A DNA stretch of 51,522 bases. Source: Bacteroidales bacterium. Its GTDB lineage: Bacteria > Bacteroidota > Bacteroidia > Bacteroidales > Bacteroidaceae. The position numbers were made by a program, and so were the translations under genes. The DNA lies in NCBI GenBank assembly GCA_015060885.1, contig SUXO01000013.1, forward strand, positions 1-51,522, in the 5' to 3' direction. Positions within the stretch are counted from its first letter, which is position 1. Each line of letters opens with the position of its first letter. Positions 7,238 to 16,049 of this stretch are shown piece after piece. The notes under the pieces are model-generated. The model was not told the DNA's origin and searched no databases. It worked only from the letters and a program-made list of their open reading frames with translations.

Positions 7238-8032
7238 TTACACGGCAACTACTCCCTTTATGTGCGGGTGTGCGTCGTAGTCCTCCAATGAGAAGTCCTC
7301 GAATTTGAACCCGAAAATGTCCTTTACATCGGGGTTTATTACCATTCGGGGGAGTTTCTTGGGCTCGCGTGTCAGTTGCAGCTTGGCCTGCTCTATGTGG
7401 TTAAGATAGAGGTGCGCATCGCCCAGAGTGTGTATGAATTCCCCGGCTTTAAGCCCGGTCACCTGTGCCATCATCATAAGAAGCAGGGCGTATGATGCAA
7501 TGTTGAAGGGCACGCCCAGGAAGCAGTCGGCACTGCGCTGGTAGAGTTGCAGGCTCAAACGGCCATCGGCCACATAGAACTGGAACATCGCGTGGCAAGG
7601 AGGCAGGTTCATATTCTTTATGTCGCCCACATTCCAGGCGTTTACTATTATTCGGCGTGAGTCGGGGTTGTTTTTCAGTGTCTCCACAACCTCTTTTATC
7701 TGGTCGATATGTTCGCCGTCATATCCGGGCCACGACCTCCACTGGTAGCCGTAAATATGTCCTAAATCGCCCTTTTCATCGGCCCATTCGTTCCATATTC
7801 TCACACCGTTGTCCTGCAAGTATTTTACATTGGTGTCGCCGTTCAGGAACCACAGCAGTTCGTGTATTATGGATTTGAGGTGCAGTTTCTTGGTGGTGAG
7901 GCAGGGGAAGCCTTCTTCGAGGTTGAAACGCATCTGGTGGCCGAACACGCTTAATGTGCCTGTTCCTGTGCGGTCGTCTTTCTTTGCTCCTTCGGTGAGT
8001 ATCCTGTCGAGCAGGTCTAAATATTGTTTCAT
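7238..8032 (-). CDS. thyA: Thymidylate synthase
   Basis: ThyA methylates dUMP to dTMP using methylene-tetrahydrofolate and releases dihydrofolate. The 264-residue length matches E. coli Thy[19 protein letters not shown] (19-36) binds dUMP phosphate. The catalytic cysteine is Cys146 in [32 protein letters not shown] and the C-terminal PHIKGVVAV complete the active site. It is the first gene of the leftward thyA-folA pair. The upstream gap (8033-8267) is shared with the divergent RNA methyltransferase gene and has a TATCTTCG box on the minus strand at 8060-8067. Confidence 0.97.
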   Translation of the reverse strand: MKQYLDLLDRILTEGAKKDDRTGTGTLSVFGHQMRFNLEEGFPCLTTKKLHLKSIIHELLWFLNGDTNVKYLQDNGVRIWNEWADEKGDLGHIYGYQWRSWPGYDGEHIDQIKEVVETLKNNPDSRRIIVNAWNVGDIKNMNLPPCHAMFQFYVADGRLSLQLYQRSADCFLGVPFNIASYALLLMMMAQVTGLKAGEFIHTLGDAHLYLNHIEQAKLQLTREPKKLPRMVINPDVKDIFGFKFEDFSLEDYDAHPHIKGVVAV

Positions 8033-8059
8033 TTCCGGGGATTTTTTAGTGTAACACTG

Positions 8060-8067
8060 CGAAGATA
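8060..8067 (-). promoter_or_regulatory. Possible -7 box for thyA-folA
   Basis: The minus strand reads TATCTTCG, one base from TAnnTTTG, 28 bases before thyA. The same variant occurs before the DUF4831 gene (47031-47038). No clear -33 TTTG accompanies it. Confidence 0.35.
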
Positions 8068-8177
8068 CAATTTATTTTCCGACAATGAAATTTTATCGGG
8101 ATAATTGATTGTGCGTATTTGCATTTGGTTGGCAAGGCATCAAAATGGCGCTTGTGACATAAATATGGTTGCAGCGC

Positions 8178-8208
8178 TTGTGTCGCTCTTATATTTTCAT
8201 TACTTTTG
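8178..8208 (+). promoter_or_regulatory. Bacteroidetes-type promoter for the 8.3-16 kb operon
   Basis: TTG at 8178-8180 is separated by 20 bases from TACTTTTG at 8201-8208, fitting the -33/-7 pattern of this phylum. Transcription would begin about 50 bases before the ATG at 8268. Confidence 0.6.
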
Positions 8209-8267
8209 CAATGAATTGCAAAAGAATTTCCACCGCATTCATCGTGAAACGGTTATAAAGTTTTTGA

Positions 8268-9626
8268 ATGGAACTTAACAGCGATTTTGTGGCTCGCACC
8301 CGTTCCCTGTTTGGCGAGGAACGGTATTCGCGTTTCGTGTCGGCTCTCAGTGAGGAGCCGGTGGTGAGTGTGCGCCTTAACAACCGCAAGCCGGCATCCT
8401 TGTTCGAGGGCTGTGCGGTTCCCTGGGCTCCCGAAGGTGTCTATCTGCCCTCGCGCCCTGTTTTTACGGCCGACCCCCATTTCCACGCAGGCTGCTATTA
8501 TGTCCAGGAGGCATCGTCAATGTTCCTGGGGCAGGTTGTAGAGCAGTTCGTGAAAGGGCCGGTACGCGCACTCGACCTTTGCGCTGCTCCCGGTGGCAAG
8601 AGTACACATCTGTTGCAGGCTTTGCCCGCCGGCAGCCTGCTTGTGTCGAATGAGCCTATGCCGTTGCGTGCGCAGGTACTTGCCGAAAATGTTATAAAGT
8701 GGGGCCGCGCTGCGGCTGTGGTGACAAAGAACGAGCCTGCCGATTTCTCCTCCTTCCGTAACTTCTTCGACCTTGTGGTTGTCGATGCGCCCTGTTCTGG
8801 CGAAGGAATGTTTCGCAAGGACTCTTTTGCGGTAGAGCAGTGGAGCCCTTCGGTGGTAAAGCAGTGTGTGGAGTGTCAGGAAAAAATCCTTTCCGATATC
8901 TGGGGCTGTTTGCGTCCAGGAGGACTGCTTGTTTACAGCACCTGTACCTTCAATGCTTGCGAGGATGAGAACCGCGTGGAGTGGATAGCCGAGGAACTCG
9001 GTGCCGAGCCTCTTGCGGTAGCCATCGATGCTTCGTGGAACATAACCGGCTCATTGACAAGTGAAGGGCTGCCTGTGTATCGCTTTATTCCGGGCTACAC
9101 CCGTGGCGAGGGGCTCTTTATGGCGGTATTGCGCAAGAACGGCGATGAACCGCTTGCCCGTCCCCGCTCTGTGAAAGTTCAGCCCGCAACTGCGAAGGTG
9201 AGAAACGAGGTGGAAAAATGGCTTAAAACTCCCGCAGATTACGATTTCATAATGCAGGGCGACGTTGTGTCGGCTCTGCCCAAAGAGCACTCTGCCGCTA
9301 TCACCGCCTTGCAACAGAAATTACGGGTGCTTCACGCAGGAATCCCGATGGCAACCACTGTCAAGAACGGGAAACTGATACCGCTGCACCCATTGGCAAT
9401 GAGTTGCGAGCTCGACACATCGGCTTTCAGCACCGTGGAGGTGGAACGCGACCGCGCATTGGCCTATCTGCACCGTGAGACGCTCGATTTGTCGGCCGCT
9501 CCTTTGGGCCTCCTTCTTGTCACATACAAAGGTGTTCCTTTGGGATTTGTGAAGAATGTGGGCAACCGCGCCAACAATATGTACCCCCAGGAGTGGAAAA
9601 TACGGAAGAATCCTGTTGAATTATAA
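8268..9626 (+). CDS. NOL1/NOP2/Sun-family RNA (cytosine-C5) methyltransferase, RsmF-like
   Basis: This 452-residue SAM-dependent enzyme is predicted to methylate cytosine C5 in rRNA. Motif I is ALDLCAAPGGKSTHLLQAL (about residues 100-118). Motif IV VVDAPCSGEGMFRKD (about 165-180) and motif VI VYSTCTFNACEDE (about 222-235) carry the two cysteines used in this family: the TC cysteine as nucleophile and the PC cysteine for release. The C-terminal 160 residues resemble the RsmF C-terminal RNA-binding region (NRANNMYPQEW near the end). RsmF (m5C1407 of 16S rRNA) is the best guess over RsmB because there is no NusB-like N-terminal domain. The stop codon is immediately followed by the next ATG. Confidence 0.88.
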   Translation: MELNSDFVARTRSLFGEERYSRFVSALSEEPVVSVRLNNRKPASLFEGCAVPWAPEGVYLPSRPVFTADPHFHAGCYYVQEASSMFLGQVVEQFVKGPVRALDLCAAPGGKSTHLLQALPAGSLLVSNEPMPLRAQVLAENVIKWGRAAAVVTKNEPADFSSFRNFFDLVVVDAPCSGEGMFRKDSFAVEQWSPSVVKQCVECQEKILSDIWGCLRPGGLLVYSTCTFNACEDENRVEWIAEELGAEPLAVAIDASWNITGSLTSEGLPVYRFIPGYTRGEGLFMAVLRKNGDEPLARPRSVKVQPATAKVRNEVEKWLKTPADYDFIMQGDVVSALPKEHSAAITALQQKLRVLHAGIPMATTVKNGKLIPLHPLAMSCELDTSAFSTVEVERDRALAYLHRETLDLSAAPLGLLLVTYKGVPLGFVKNVGNRANNMYPQEWKIRKNPVEL

Positions 9627-9638
9627 ATGGAACACTAT

Positions 9639-11627
9639 ATGAAGAAATTAACATTATCACTGTTATTCTCGCTTATAAGCCTGATTGCCTTTGCGCAGAT
9701 GTTCAATCCTGTGGAGATTGAACAGAAACTCACCGTGAAGGGAGCCGAGGGCGAACTCCTCTTTACTGCATTCATAGAAGAGGGGTGGCATCTTTATGCC
9801 ACAGATATACCGGCCGGCGGCCCCACAGCGGCAACTATCACCTTTGAAACAATCGAGGGTGCCGAGGCTGTCGGTTCATTGCAGTCGGGTGCAGGTGCGA
9901 TAGAGAGTATGGACCCAATCTTCGGTATGCGCGTAAGCTACTTCGAGGGCGAGGGTAGCTTTATGCAGAAACTGAATTTCACAGGAGGTGCCTATCGCTT
10001 GCAGGGCTATCTTGAATATGGCTCTTGCAACGACGAGAACTGTATGCCTCCCACAAAGTATGAGTTTGACATAAGAGGCGAGGCTGCCGTGCCGGGTGCA
10101 CCGCAGCAACAGGCAAAAGCACCGGCGACCTCTGCCGTTGAAGAGGAACCTGCTGCCGAGGCCGGTGAGAAAACCGCAACAGAACTCTTTTCGCCCTTGT
10201 GGGCTCCTGTTACCGGCACTATGGCATCGCTTGGCAGTGAGGGAACAACCGGTGCCCGTTCATTGTGGGTAACATTCATACTTGGTTTCGGCGGAGGCTT
10301 GCTTGCCCTGCTCACTCCCTGCGTGTGGCCCATAATTCCAATGACTGTGAGTTTCTTCCTCAAACGCTCGAAGAGCCGTCGCAAGGCAATAGGCGAGGCA
10401 GCCTTCTATGGCGTTTCCATTGTGGTGATATATCTTGTGCTTGGCTTGGCGGTAACTGCAATCTTCGGCGCAAGTGCACTCAATGCCCTTTCGACAAATG
10501 CGCTGTTCAATATATTCTTCTGCGCCCTTCTGCTGCTCTTCGGAGCATCGTTCCTCGGCGGGTTTGAGATTACGCTTCCTTCGTCGTGGACCAACAAGGT
10601 CGACGAAAAGGCAAGCAGCACCACAGGCTTTTTGAGCATATTCCTTATGGCCTTTACACTCACCCTGGTGTCGTTCTCCTGCACAGGTCCCATCATTGGC
10701 TTCCTGCTTGTCGAGGTTTCGGTGGCAGGCTCGCTCTTCGGCCCTGCAATAGGTATGCTTGGCTTTGCTTTGGCACTTGCGCTCCCTTTCACGCTCTTCG
10801 CCCTCTTCCCCGCGTTGCTCAAACAGGCACCCCGTTCGGGTGGCTGGATGAACACCATCAAGGTGGTGCTTGGCTTTGTGGAGATAGCATTTGCGCTTAA
10901 ATTTTTCTCGGTAGCCGACCTGGCTTACGGCTGGCGTATGCTCGACCGCGAAACATTCCTGGCAATATGGATAGTGCTCTTTGCGTTCCTCGGCCTTTAT
11001 CTGCTCAATATCATACGCTTCCCTCACGACGACCCCGACGAGAAGCAGACCTCGGTGCCCAAGTTCTTTGCCGCGCTCTTCTCATTGGCCTTTGCGGTTT
11101 ATATGATACCCGGTCTTTGGGGAGCTCCCTGTAAGGCGGTAAGTGCATTTGCACCACCTATGTGGACACAGGATTTCAATCTCTACGAAAACGAGGTTCA
11201 CCCTGCCAGCACCGACTACGAAGAGGGTATGGCTCTGGCTCGCCGTTTGGGCAAGCCGGCATTGCTCGACTTCACAGGCTATGGTTGTGTGAACTGCCGC
11301 AATATGGAGTCGGCAGTGTGGAGCGACAGCCGCGTTGCCGCTCTTCTGAACGACGATTATGTGCTTGTGTCGCTTTTTGTCGATGACAAGACGGCACTCG
11401 ACACCCCCATTGAAATAGAAGAGCAGGGTGCGACACGCAGGCTGCGTACCGTGGGCGATTTGTGGAGCTATCTGCAACGTTACAAGTTCGGTGCCAATGC
11501 ACAACCCTTCTATGTACCGGTTGACAGCGACGGAAACCCTTTGGCGGGTTCCTACTCGTTCGACCTCGATGCCGATGCTTTTGTAAAGTTCCTGGAACAG
11601 GGGCTGGCTAACTACAATAAAAAGTAA
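9639..11627 (+). CDS. dsbD: Thiol:disulfide interchange protein DsbD
   Basis: DsbD moves electrons from cytoplasmic thioredoxin across the inner membrane to periplasmic substrates. A signal peptide (MKKLTLSLLFSLISLIAFAQ) precedes an N-terminal immunoglobulin-like domain with a cysteine pair in SCNDENCMPP. The multi-helix core holds Cys residues in LLALLTPCVWPIIPM and TLVSFSCTGPIIG. The C-terminal thioredoxin-like domain carries GYGCVNCRNME (CxxC). All three pairs needed for relay are present, so the protein looks functional. The start at 9639 is preferred because it gives a proper signal peptide; an in-frame ATG at 9627 adds MEHY and abuts the upstream stop. The 662-residue length is slightly above E. 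coli DsbD. Confidence 0.93.
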   Translation: MKKLTLSLLFSLISLIAFAQMFNPVEIEQKLTVKGAEGELLFTAFIEEGWHLYATDIPAGGPTAATITFETIEGAEAVGSLQSGAGAIESMDPIFGMRVSYFEGEGSFMQKLNFTGGAYRLQGYLEYGSCNDENCMPPTKYEFDIRGEAAVPGAPQQQAKAPATSAVEEEPAAEAGEKTATELFSPLWAPVTGTMASLGSEGTTGARSLWVTFILGFGGGLLALLTPCVWPIIPMTVSFFLKRSKSRRKAIGEAAFYGVSIVVIYLVLGLAVTAIFGASALNALSTNALFNIFFCALLLLFGASFLGGFEITLPSSWTNKVDEKASSTTGFLSIFLMAFTLTLVSFSCTGPIIGFLLVEVSVAGSLFGPAIGMLGFALALALPFTLFALFPALLKQAPRSGGWMNTIKVVLGFVEIAFALKFFSVADLAYGWRMLDRETFLAIWIVLFAFLGLYLLNIIRFPHDDPDEKQTSVPKFFAALFSLAFAVYMIPGLWGAPCKAVSAFAPPMWTQDFNLYENEVHPASTDYEEGMALARRLGKPALLDFTGYGCVNCRNMESAVWSDSRVAALLNDDYVLVSLFVDDKTALDTPIEIEEQGATRRLRTVGDLWSYLQRYKFGANAQPFYVPVDSDGNPLAGSYSFDLDADAFVKFLEQGLANYNKK

Positions 11628-11718
11628 TTCGTTATAATAGAAAAGTTTATAACCCCTGCTGCAAGCAGGGAATAGCAAATACAAGATGCCCGGTTGCAGC
11701 AGATGCAACTACAAGACT

Positions 11719-13227
11719 ATGAACGAAACATCGATAATGAGAGCCGTTTTCGGCAGTAGAGTAAAAAAGATTGAGAAGTATGCCACCGATGCCGAAGGCA
11801 TACAGCGTCGTGTTCTTTCCCGTCTGGTGTCGGCAGCAGCCGGTACCGAGTGGGGTATAAAGCATAACTACTCATCGTCAATGAACTATGAACAGTTTGT
11901 GGCAAGTGTGGAGGTCCAGAACTACGAAACCCTCAAAGGCTACATCGACCGTATGCGCCACGGTGAAAAGGATGTCTTGTGGAAAGGACGTTGCAGGTGG
12001 TATGCAAAATCTTCGGGTACCACCAACGACAAGAGCAAGTTCATTCCCGTGACACCGGCCGGCTTGCAGAACGCACACTACAAGGGTGGTGCCGATGTTG
12101 TAGCTCTCTATCTTGCCAACAATCCGCAGAGCCGTATGTTCTCGGGCCGTGGCCTTATACTCGGTGGCAGCCACGCATCGAACTACAATCTCCCCGGCAG
12201 CCTTGTGGGCGATTTGAGTGCGATACTCATTGAGAACTGTAACCCGTTGGTGAATATGGTGCGCGTGCCCGACAAGTCGATAGCTCTTTTAAGCGACTTT
12301 GAGGAGAAGATGGACAAGATTGCCCGTGCAACCTGCAACAAGAACGTGACCAACCTTTCCGGTGTTCCTTCGTGGATGATGGCCGTGCTGAAACATATGC
12401 TCGAAATAACAGGCAAAAAGAGTGTCGAGGAGGTGTGGCCCAATCTCGAAGTATTCTTCCACGGCGGTGTGGCATTTACCCCTTACCGCGAGCAGTATTT
12501 GCAGCTGATACGCAAGCCCGATATGAAATATATGGAGACATATAATGCCAGCGAAGGTTTCTTCGGTATCCAGAACGACCCCAACGATTCGGCAATGCTC
12601 CTAATGATAGACTACGATGTATTCTACGAATTTATCCCGTTCGAGGAGATCGACTCGCCCAATCCGCGTGTACTCCCTCTTTGGGAGGTCGAAGTGGGCA
12701 AGAACTATGCAATGCTCATAAGTACCTCCTGCGGTCTTTGGCGTTATATGATAGGTGACACAGTGCGTTTTATGAGCAAAGACCCCTACAAAATTGTTAT
12801 ATCGGGACGTACCAAACACTTTATCAATGCCTTTGGCGAGGAACTCATTGTGGATAATGCCGAAAAGGGACTGAAAAAGGCGTGTGAGGTGACTGGTGCA
12901 CAGGTGTCGGAATATACCGCGGCTCCGGTGTTTATGGATGCAAATGCACAGTGCCGTCACCAGTGGCTCATTGAGTTCTCGAAGGAGCCATCGTCGATAG
13001 AGCAGTTTGCCGAGATTCTCGACACCACCTTGCAGCAGATAAACTCCGATTACGAGGCAAAGCGATACAAGAATATCACTTTGCAGCCTTTGGAAATTGT
13101 TGTGGCCCGCAAGAACCTTTTCAACGACTGGCTCAAAAGCAAGGGCAAGCTGGGTGGTCAGCACAAGGTGCCCCGTTTGAGCAACAGCCGTCAATATATT
13201 GAGGAAATGATGTCATTTAATGGATAG
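11719..13227 (+). CDS. GH3 auxin-responsive promoter family protein (acyl-adenylate-forming superfamily)
   Basis: This 502-residue protein belongs to the family annotated GH3, whose plant members conjugate amino acids to acyl hormones through an adenylate. Bacterial members are common in Bacteroidetes and have no settled substrate. The adenylation loop is visible as KSSGTTNDKSKFIPVTP (about residues 97-113). Further family blocks are GGVAFTPYREQY, MKYMETYNASEGFFGIQ (the YxASEG motif) and YMIGDTVRF (GD motif). No signal peptide is seen. The start at 11719 is chosen over 11686 because the extra 11 residues (MPGCSRCNYKT) do not look conserved. It follows dsbD by about 90 bases and is 3 bases from the next gene. 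Confidence 0.85.
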   Translation: MNETSIMRAVFGSRVKKIEKYATDAEGIQRRVLSRLVSAAAGTEWGIKHNYSSSMNYEQFVASVEVQNYETLKGYIDRMRHGEKDVLWKGRCRWYAKSSGTTNDKSKFIPVTPAGLQNAHYKGGADVVALYLANNPQSRMFSGRGLILGGSHASNYNLPGSLVGDLSAILIENCNPLVNMVRVPDKSIALLSDFEEKMDKIARATCNKNVTNLSGVPSWMMAVLKHMLEITGKKSVEEVWPNLEVFFHGGVAFTPYREQYLQLIRKPDMKYMETYNASEGFFGIQNDPNDSAMLLMIDYDVFYEFIPFEEIDSPNPRVLPLWEVEVGKNYAMLISTSCGLWRYMIGDTVRFMSKDPYKIVISGRTKHFINAFGEELIVDNAEKGLKKACEVTGAQVSEYTAAPVFMDANAQCRHQWLIEFSKEPSSIEQFAEILDTTLQQINSDYEAKRYKNITLQPLEIVVARKNLFNDWLKSKGKLGGQHKVPRLSNSRQYIEEMMSFNG

Positions 13228-13230
13228 TAT

Positions 13231-15153
13231 ATGTCGATAAAAGAGTTTATATTTTCGTTGTCGGTAGTGGGTATGCTTGCAGGCTGTGCAAGTATGGGAA
13301 CCCCCGACGGCGGTCCTTTTGACGAGGAACCTCCCGTGTTCATAGGCGGTTCTCCGGCAATGAACGCATTGAATGTGACCGACAAACGTATAACCATCGA
13401 TTTCAACGAGAACATACGTTTGCAGAATGCATTCGAGAAGGTGGTAATATCTCCCCCACAAAAGGAACAGCCGCAAATAAGATACAACGGCAAGCGGGTG
13501 ACTGTGCAGCTCGAAGACTCGCTCATTCCCAATGTCACATACTCCATCGACTTCAACGATGCGATAGTGGACAACAACGAAGGAAATCCTTTGGAGGGCT
13601 TTGCCTATGTATTCTCCACGGGTGAAAAAATAGACACTCTGGGAATTTCGGGAACGGTGCTCAATGCCCAGGACCTAGAACCCATAAAGGGCATAATGGT
13701 TGGTGTGCACTCGCTCCTCGACGATTCGGCATTCACTACAAAACCTTTTGACAGGGTATCGCGTACCGACAGCCGCGGCCGTTTCGTAATCAAAGGTATG
13801 GCTCCCGGCAAGTACAGGGTATATGCTCTTGCCGATGCCAACGGCAACTATCTTTTCGACCAGAAGAGCGAGGCAATAGCCTTTTACGATACCGAGGTGT
13901 CGCCATCGGCATCGCAGGCGGTGCGCTACGATACCATTTGGCGCGATGTGGAAACCATTGACACAATACGTGCGGTGGAGTATACCCGTTATGGTTCCGA
14001 GGATATAGCCCTGCGTGCATTCAAGGAGGAATTCCATACACAGTATCTTGTGAAGTATCCCCGTCAGGAACATACCAATTTTACAATGTATTTCGCTGCC
14101 CCCAACAAGGAACTTCCCGTTATCGAGGGGCTGAACTTCGATGCCAAAGATGCCTATGTGCTCCAATCGAATGCCACACAGGATACCTTGCGCTATTGGT
14201 TCAAGGACCCGCAGGTATATAATATGGACACATTGCAGATAGTTGTCACATATAATGTACTCGACTCAATGTTGCAGACAGTGCCCCGCAGCGATACTCT
14301 CTATGTGGCTTCGAGGAAACGCTACGAAACCGTGCTCAAAGAGCGTGAAGAGAAATTCGAAAAGGATAAGAAACGCTTCCTTAAAAAGGCCCGTAAGTCG
14401 GGCGGGTACAGCGAGGACAGCCTGCCCGAATATATACCGCCCACTCCTCTTTTGGAGATAAAAAGTACAGGCGGTTCTGTAATGGATTTCAATGAGGAGC
14501 TGCAAATCTATTTTGCCGAGCCTGTTGCAAGCATCGACACTTCGTTCATCCATCTGTCGCAGATGGTCGATACAGTGGCTAAACCCATTCCTTTTGTTTT
14601 CAAGCAGAACGAGGATGATATACGTTACTATACCATTTACGCCGAGTGGAGGCCCGAACAGACATACTATCTGCAAATAGACTCGGCCGCCTTTAAGGGG
14701 CTGTATGGTGGTGTCTCCGAACTTTTCGAGCAGACAATGACATTCCGCTCGCTCGACTCTTATGCGGTGCTTTATCTGACAATCCCCCACACGGGGAACG
14801 ATGCTGTTGTGCAGTTGCTGTCAGCCAACGACAAGGTAGCGGCAGAGCAGCGTACATCCAACAATAAATGTTCGTTCTTCTTTATAAAGCCTGGCAAATA
14901 CTCATTGCGCCTGTTTATGGACAAGAACGGCAACGGCAAGTGGGATACAGGCTCTTATGAGAAGAGGATGCAACCCGAGGAGTGTTATTACTACCCACGT
15001 GTGCTCGACCTGCGCGCCCTCTTCGAGTACCAGCAGGACGATTGGGATATAAACTACCCATTGGAGAAACAGAAACCGTTGGAGGTTACAAAGCAGAAAC
15101 CCGAAGTGGAGAAGGTTAAAATAAGCCGTAACCTTATGAGGCAGTTCAAATAA
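13231..15153 (+). CDS. Ig-like domain lipoprotein
   Basis: A 640-residue predicted outer-membrane or periplasmic lipoprotein. The N-terminus has a lipobox VGMLAGC with the cysteine near residue 19, followed by ASMGTPDGGPFDEEPP. Residues about 30-130 form an SbsA-type Ig-like domain (PPVFIGGSPAMNALN, ITIDFNENI, FAYVFSTG). A carboxypeptidase-regulatory-like segment follows (ISGTVLNAQDLEPIKGIMVG, then KYRVYALADANGNYLFD), and a basic coiled stretch near 365-385 (KEREEKFEKDKKRFLKKARK). The C-terminus repeats a Ca-site-like FMDKNGNGKWDTG. This architecture is frequent in Bacteroidetes (annotated only as Ig-like domain-containing protein). Its place between the GH3 and DUF3108 genes suggests an envelope role. 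Confidence 0.8.
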   Translation: MSIKEFIFSLSVVGMLAGCASMGTPDGGPFDEEPPVFIGGSPAMNALNVTDKRITIDFNENIRLQNAFEKVVISPPQKEQPQIRYNGKRVTVQLEDSLIPNVTYSIDFNDAIVDNNEGNPLEGFAYVFSTGEKIDTLGISGTVLNAQDLEPIKGIMVGVHSLLDDSAFTTKPFDRVSRTDSRGRFVIKGMAPGKYRVYALADANGNYLFDQKSEAIAFYDTEVSPSASQAVRYDTIWRDVETIDTIRAVEYTRYGSEDIALRAFKEEFHTQYLVKYPRQEHTNFTMYFAAPNKELPVIEGLNFDAKDAYVLQSNATQDTLRYWFKDPQVYNMDTLQIVVTYNVLDSMLQTVPRSDTLYVASRKRYETVLKEREEKFEKDKKRFLKKARKSGGYSEDSLPEYIPPTPLLEIKSTGGSVMDFNEELQIYFAEPVASIDTSFIHLSQMVDTVAKPIPFVFKQNEDDIRYYTIYAEWRPEQTYYLQIDSAAFKGLYGGVSELFEQTMTFRSLDSYAVLYLTIPHTGNDAVVQLLSANDKVAAEQRTSNNKCSFFFIKPGKYSLRLFMDKNGNGKWDTGSYEKRMQPEECYYYPRVLDLRALFEYQQDDWDINYPLEKQKPLEVTKQKPEVEKVKISRNLMRQFK

Positions 15154-15161
15154 ACGGGAGA

Positions 15162-15974
15162 ATGATGATTAGGAAACTATTGCTTGCAGTATCGCTGATT
15201 GCCGTGCTGTCGGCCGGTGCAACCGAAATAAAAAGAAAGCCGGCATACAGGTCGGGTGAGACGTTGGAGTGTGTCTTTTACTTCAACTGGAAATTTGTGT
15301 GGGTGAAGGCCGGTGGTGCCAAACTCATAATACGTGATACCATATACAACAACCGCAAGGTGCAGTATATGTCGTTGTTGAGTTCCACAAACGAGAAGGC
15401 CGACGCTTTTTTCAAGATGCGTGACACGCTCACCACAATCTTCACACCGGGTGATGTGCGCCCCCTTTATTACCGCAAGGCATCGGTGCAGGGCCGTCAC
15501 GTATATCTCAACGAGGTAAAATATGATTATATGGCCGACGGGCGTATAAACCTGCATCAGCTATATCGTCGCGACGGGGTGCTTCGCGTGTTCCGCAACG
15601 ATACCTGTGACAATGCCGTTTACGATATGATGAGTATGCTGGCCTATGCCCGTACATTCGATTTTTCGGGCTTCAAACCGGGGCAACGCATATCCTATCC
15701 CATAGCCACAGGAAAGAGGCTCGAAAACCAGAGCCTCATCTATCGTGGCATTACCAAGATAACGGCCAACGACAATCTTACATACGAGTGTCTTAAAATA
15801 TCGCTTGTGGCACTCGACGAGGATAATAATGAGAAGACCATTGTAAATTTCTTTATTACCAACGACGACAACCACTTGCCAATTCTGCTCGACCTGGCAC
15901 TGAACTTCGGAACGGCAAAGGCCCGTCTTTCCCAGAGAAAAGGGCTGCTCTATCCGCTGGTGCCGTTGAAGTAA
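15162..15974 (+). CDS. DUF3108 domain-containing exported protein
   Basis: A 270-residue protein with a signal peptide (MMIRKLLLAVSLIAVLSAG, cut near residue 20). Its single domain matches DUF3108 in layout: YRSGETLECVFYFNWKFVWVKAG at the start, STNEKADAFFKMRDT, and VNFFITNDDNHLPILLDL at the end. The family is periplasmic with no known activity. A GGGAG Shine-Dalgarno sequence sits 5 bases before the ATG, unusually clear for this organism. It is the last gene of the operon begun at 8268 and is followed by a bidirectional terminator. Confidence 0.85.
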   Translation: MMIRKLLLAVSLIAVLSAGATEIKRKPAYRSGETLECVFYFNWKFVWVKAGGAKLIIRDTIYNNRKVQYMSLLSSTNEKADAFFKMRDTLTTIFTPGDVRPLYYRKASVQGRHVYLNEVKYDYMADGRINLHQLYRRDGVLRVFRNDTCDNAVYDMMSMLAYARTFDFSGFKPGQRISYPIATGKRLENQSLIYRGITKITANDNLTYECLKISLVALDEDNNEKTIVNFFITNDDNHLPILLDLALNFGTAKARLSQRKGLLYPLVPLK

Positions 15975-15985
15975 GTCATTCCAAC

Positions 15986-16030
15986 ACACAAAAAAGCCAT
16001 CACCTCATAGAGGTGATGGCTTTTTTGTGT
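15986..16030. terminator. Bidirectional terminator between convergent operons
   Basis: A near-perfect 20-bp inverted repeat (ACACAAAAAAGCCATCACCT with its complement around a CATAG loop region) gives A-tract, stem and T-tract in both directions. It serves the rightward DUF3108 operon and the leftward thrA. Confidence 0.9.
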
Positions 16031-16049
16031 ATATATAGGTATATGCCCG

